Shown: piece by piece, positions 5,743 to 5,829 of the stretch
Layout of the letters: every line of letters starts with the position of its first letter
Numbering within the stretch: the first letter of the stretch is position 1
Notes under the pieces: generated by a model
What the model saw: only the letters and a program-made list of their open reading frames with translations
Databases searched by the model: none
What the model was told of the DNA's origin: nothing
Assembly: GCA_019090405.1 (NCBI GenBank)
Contig: JAHRVZ010000159.1
Location: forward strand, 1-5,829
Source of the DNA: Paracoccaceae bacterium
Lineage (GTDB): Bacteria > Pseudomonadota > Alphaproteobacteria > Rhodobacterales > Rhodobacteraceae
DNA: 5,829 nucleotides
Direction of reading: 5' to 3'
Made by a program: the position numbers and the translations under genes

Positions 5743-5817
5743 TGGAGCGGGCGAAGAGATTCGAACTCTCGACCCTAACCTTGGCAAGGTTATGCTCTAC
5801 CCCTGAGCTACGCCCGC
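5743..5817 (-). tRNA. tRNA-Gly (anticodon GCC), CCA encoded
   Basis: The 75-base minus-strand sequence folds as a complete cloverleaf. The acceptor stem is GCGGGCG paired with CGCCCGC; the D arm is GCTC-AGGGGTA-GAGC; the anticodon stem TAACC/GGTTA holds loop TTGCCAA, giving anticodon GCC (reads GGC and GGU). The variable loop is 5 bases, and the T arm is GAGAG-TTCGAAT-CTCTT with one G-T pair. The discriminator is U, followed by a genomically encoded CCA. A strong terminator lies five bases downstream; the promoter is outside the window. Confidence 0.98.
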
Positions 5818-5829
5818 GTCCTTGGGTGA

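Noticed and set aside
4540..5787. 415-codon open frame on the minus strand across the dusA start, the intergenic region and the VOC gene
   Set aside because: It runs antisense to the VOC gene, out of frame with dusA, and into the tRNA gene; the translation shows no family motif, whereas both overlapped genes are clear.
5746..5817. Association of tRNA-Gly with soxB because both concern glycine
   Set aside because: They lie about 4 kb apart with unrelated genes between them; nothing in the sequence links them. I also saw no integrase or attachment-site duplication near the tRNA within the window.

Overview
The window looks like a chromosomal segment from an alphaproteobacterium of the order Rhodobacterales, probably the Roseobacter group. 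This rests on recalled family resemblance of the proteins (a heterotetrameric-type sarcosine oxidase beta subunit, CcmI, RuvX, a DUF1289 protein, DusA), a moderately high G+C content, and dense ATGA/TGATG stop-start overlaps. No database search was possible. I see no insertion sequence, prophage, CRISPR array or obviously transferred block.

Layout. (1) Positions 1-1573, minus strand: soxB (sarcosine oxidase beta subunit) followed, with a one-base TGATG overlap, by a TfoX N-terminal-domain protein that runs off the left edge. (2) Positions 1574-1752: divergent intergenic region with a perfect 7-bp inverted repeat at its centre. (3) Positions 1753-3697, plus strand: a three-gene unit ccmI - ruvX - DUF1289 gene, each junction an ATGA overlap. 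(4) Positions 3698-3803: convergent intergenic region with a minus-oriented hairpin and a motif that I recall as recurrent in this order. (5) Positions 3804-4838, minus strand: dusA. (6) Positions 4839-5106: divergent regulatory region with two near-identical direct repeats about three helical turns apart, a TTGACA hexamer and a leader hairpin. (7) Positions 5107-5706, plus strand: a two-module VOC (glyoxalase/extradiol dioxygenase fold) protein with a C-terminal extension. (8) Positions 5710-5737: a terminator that folds best in the minus direction. (9) Positions 5743-5817, minus strand: tRNA-Gly(GCC) with encoded CCA.

Function. The genes do not form one pathway. SoxB would take part in oxidative demethylation of sarcosine to glycine; CcmI serves cytochrome c maturation; RuvX acts on nucleic acid; DusA and the tRNA belong to translation; the VOC protein is probably a metalloenzyme of unknown substrate. 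I found no convincing new multi-gene system. The points most worth a second look are the non-coding elements between the divergent genes, the coupling of a TfoX-domain gene to soxB, and the coupled ccmI-ruvX-DUF1289 unit.
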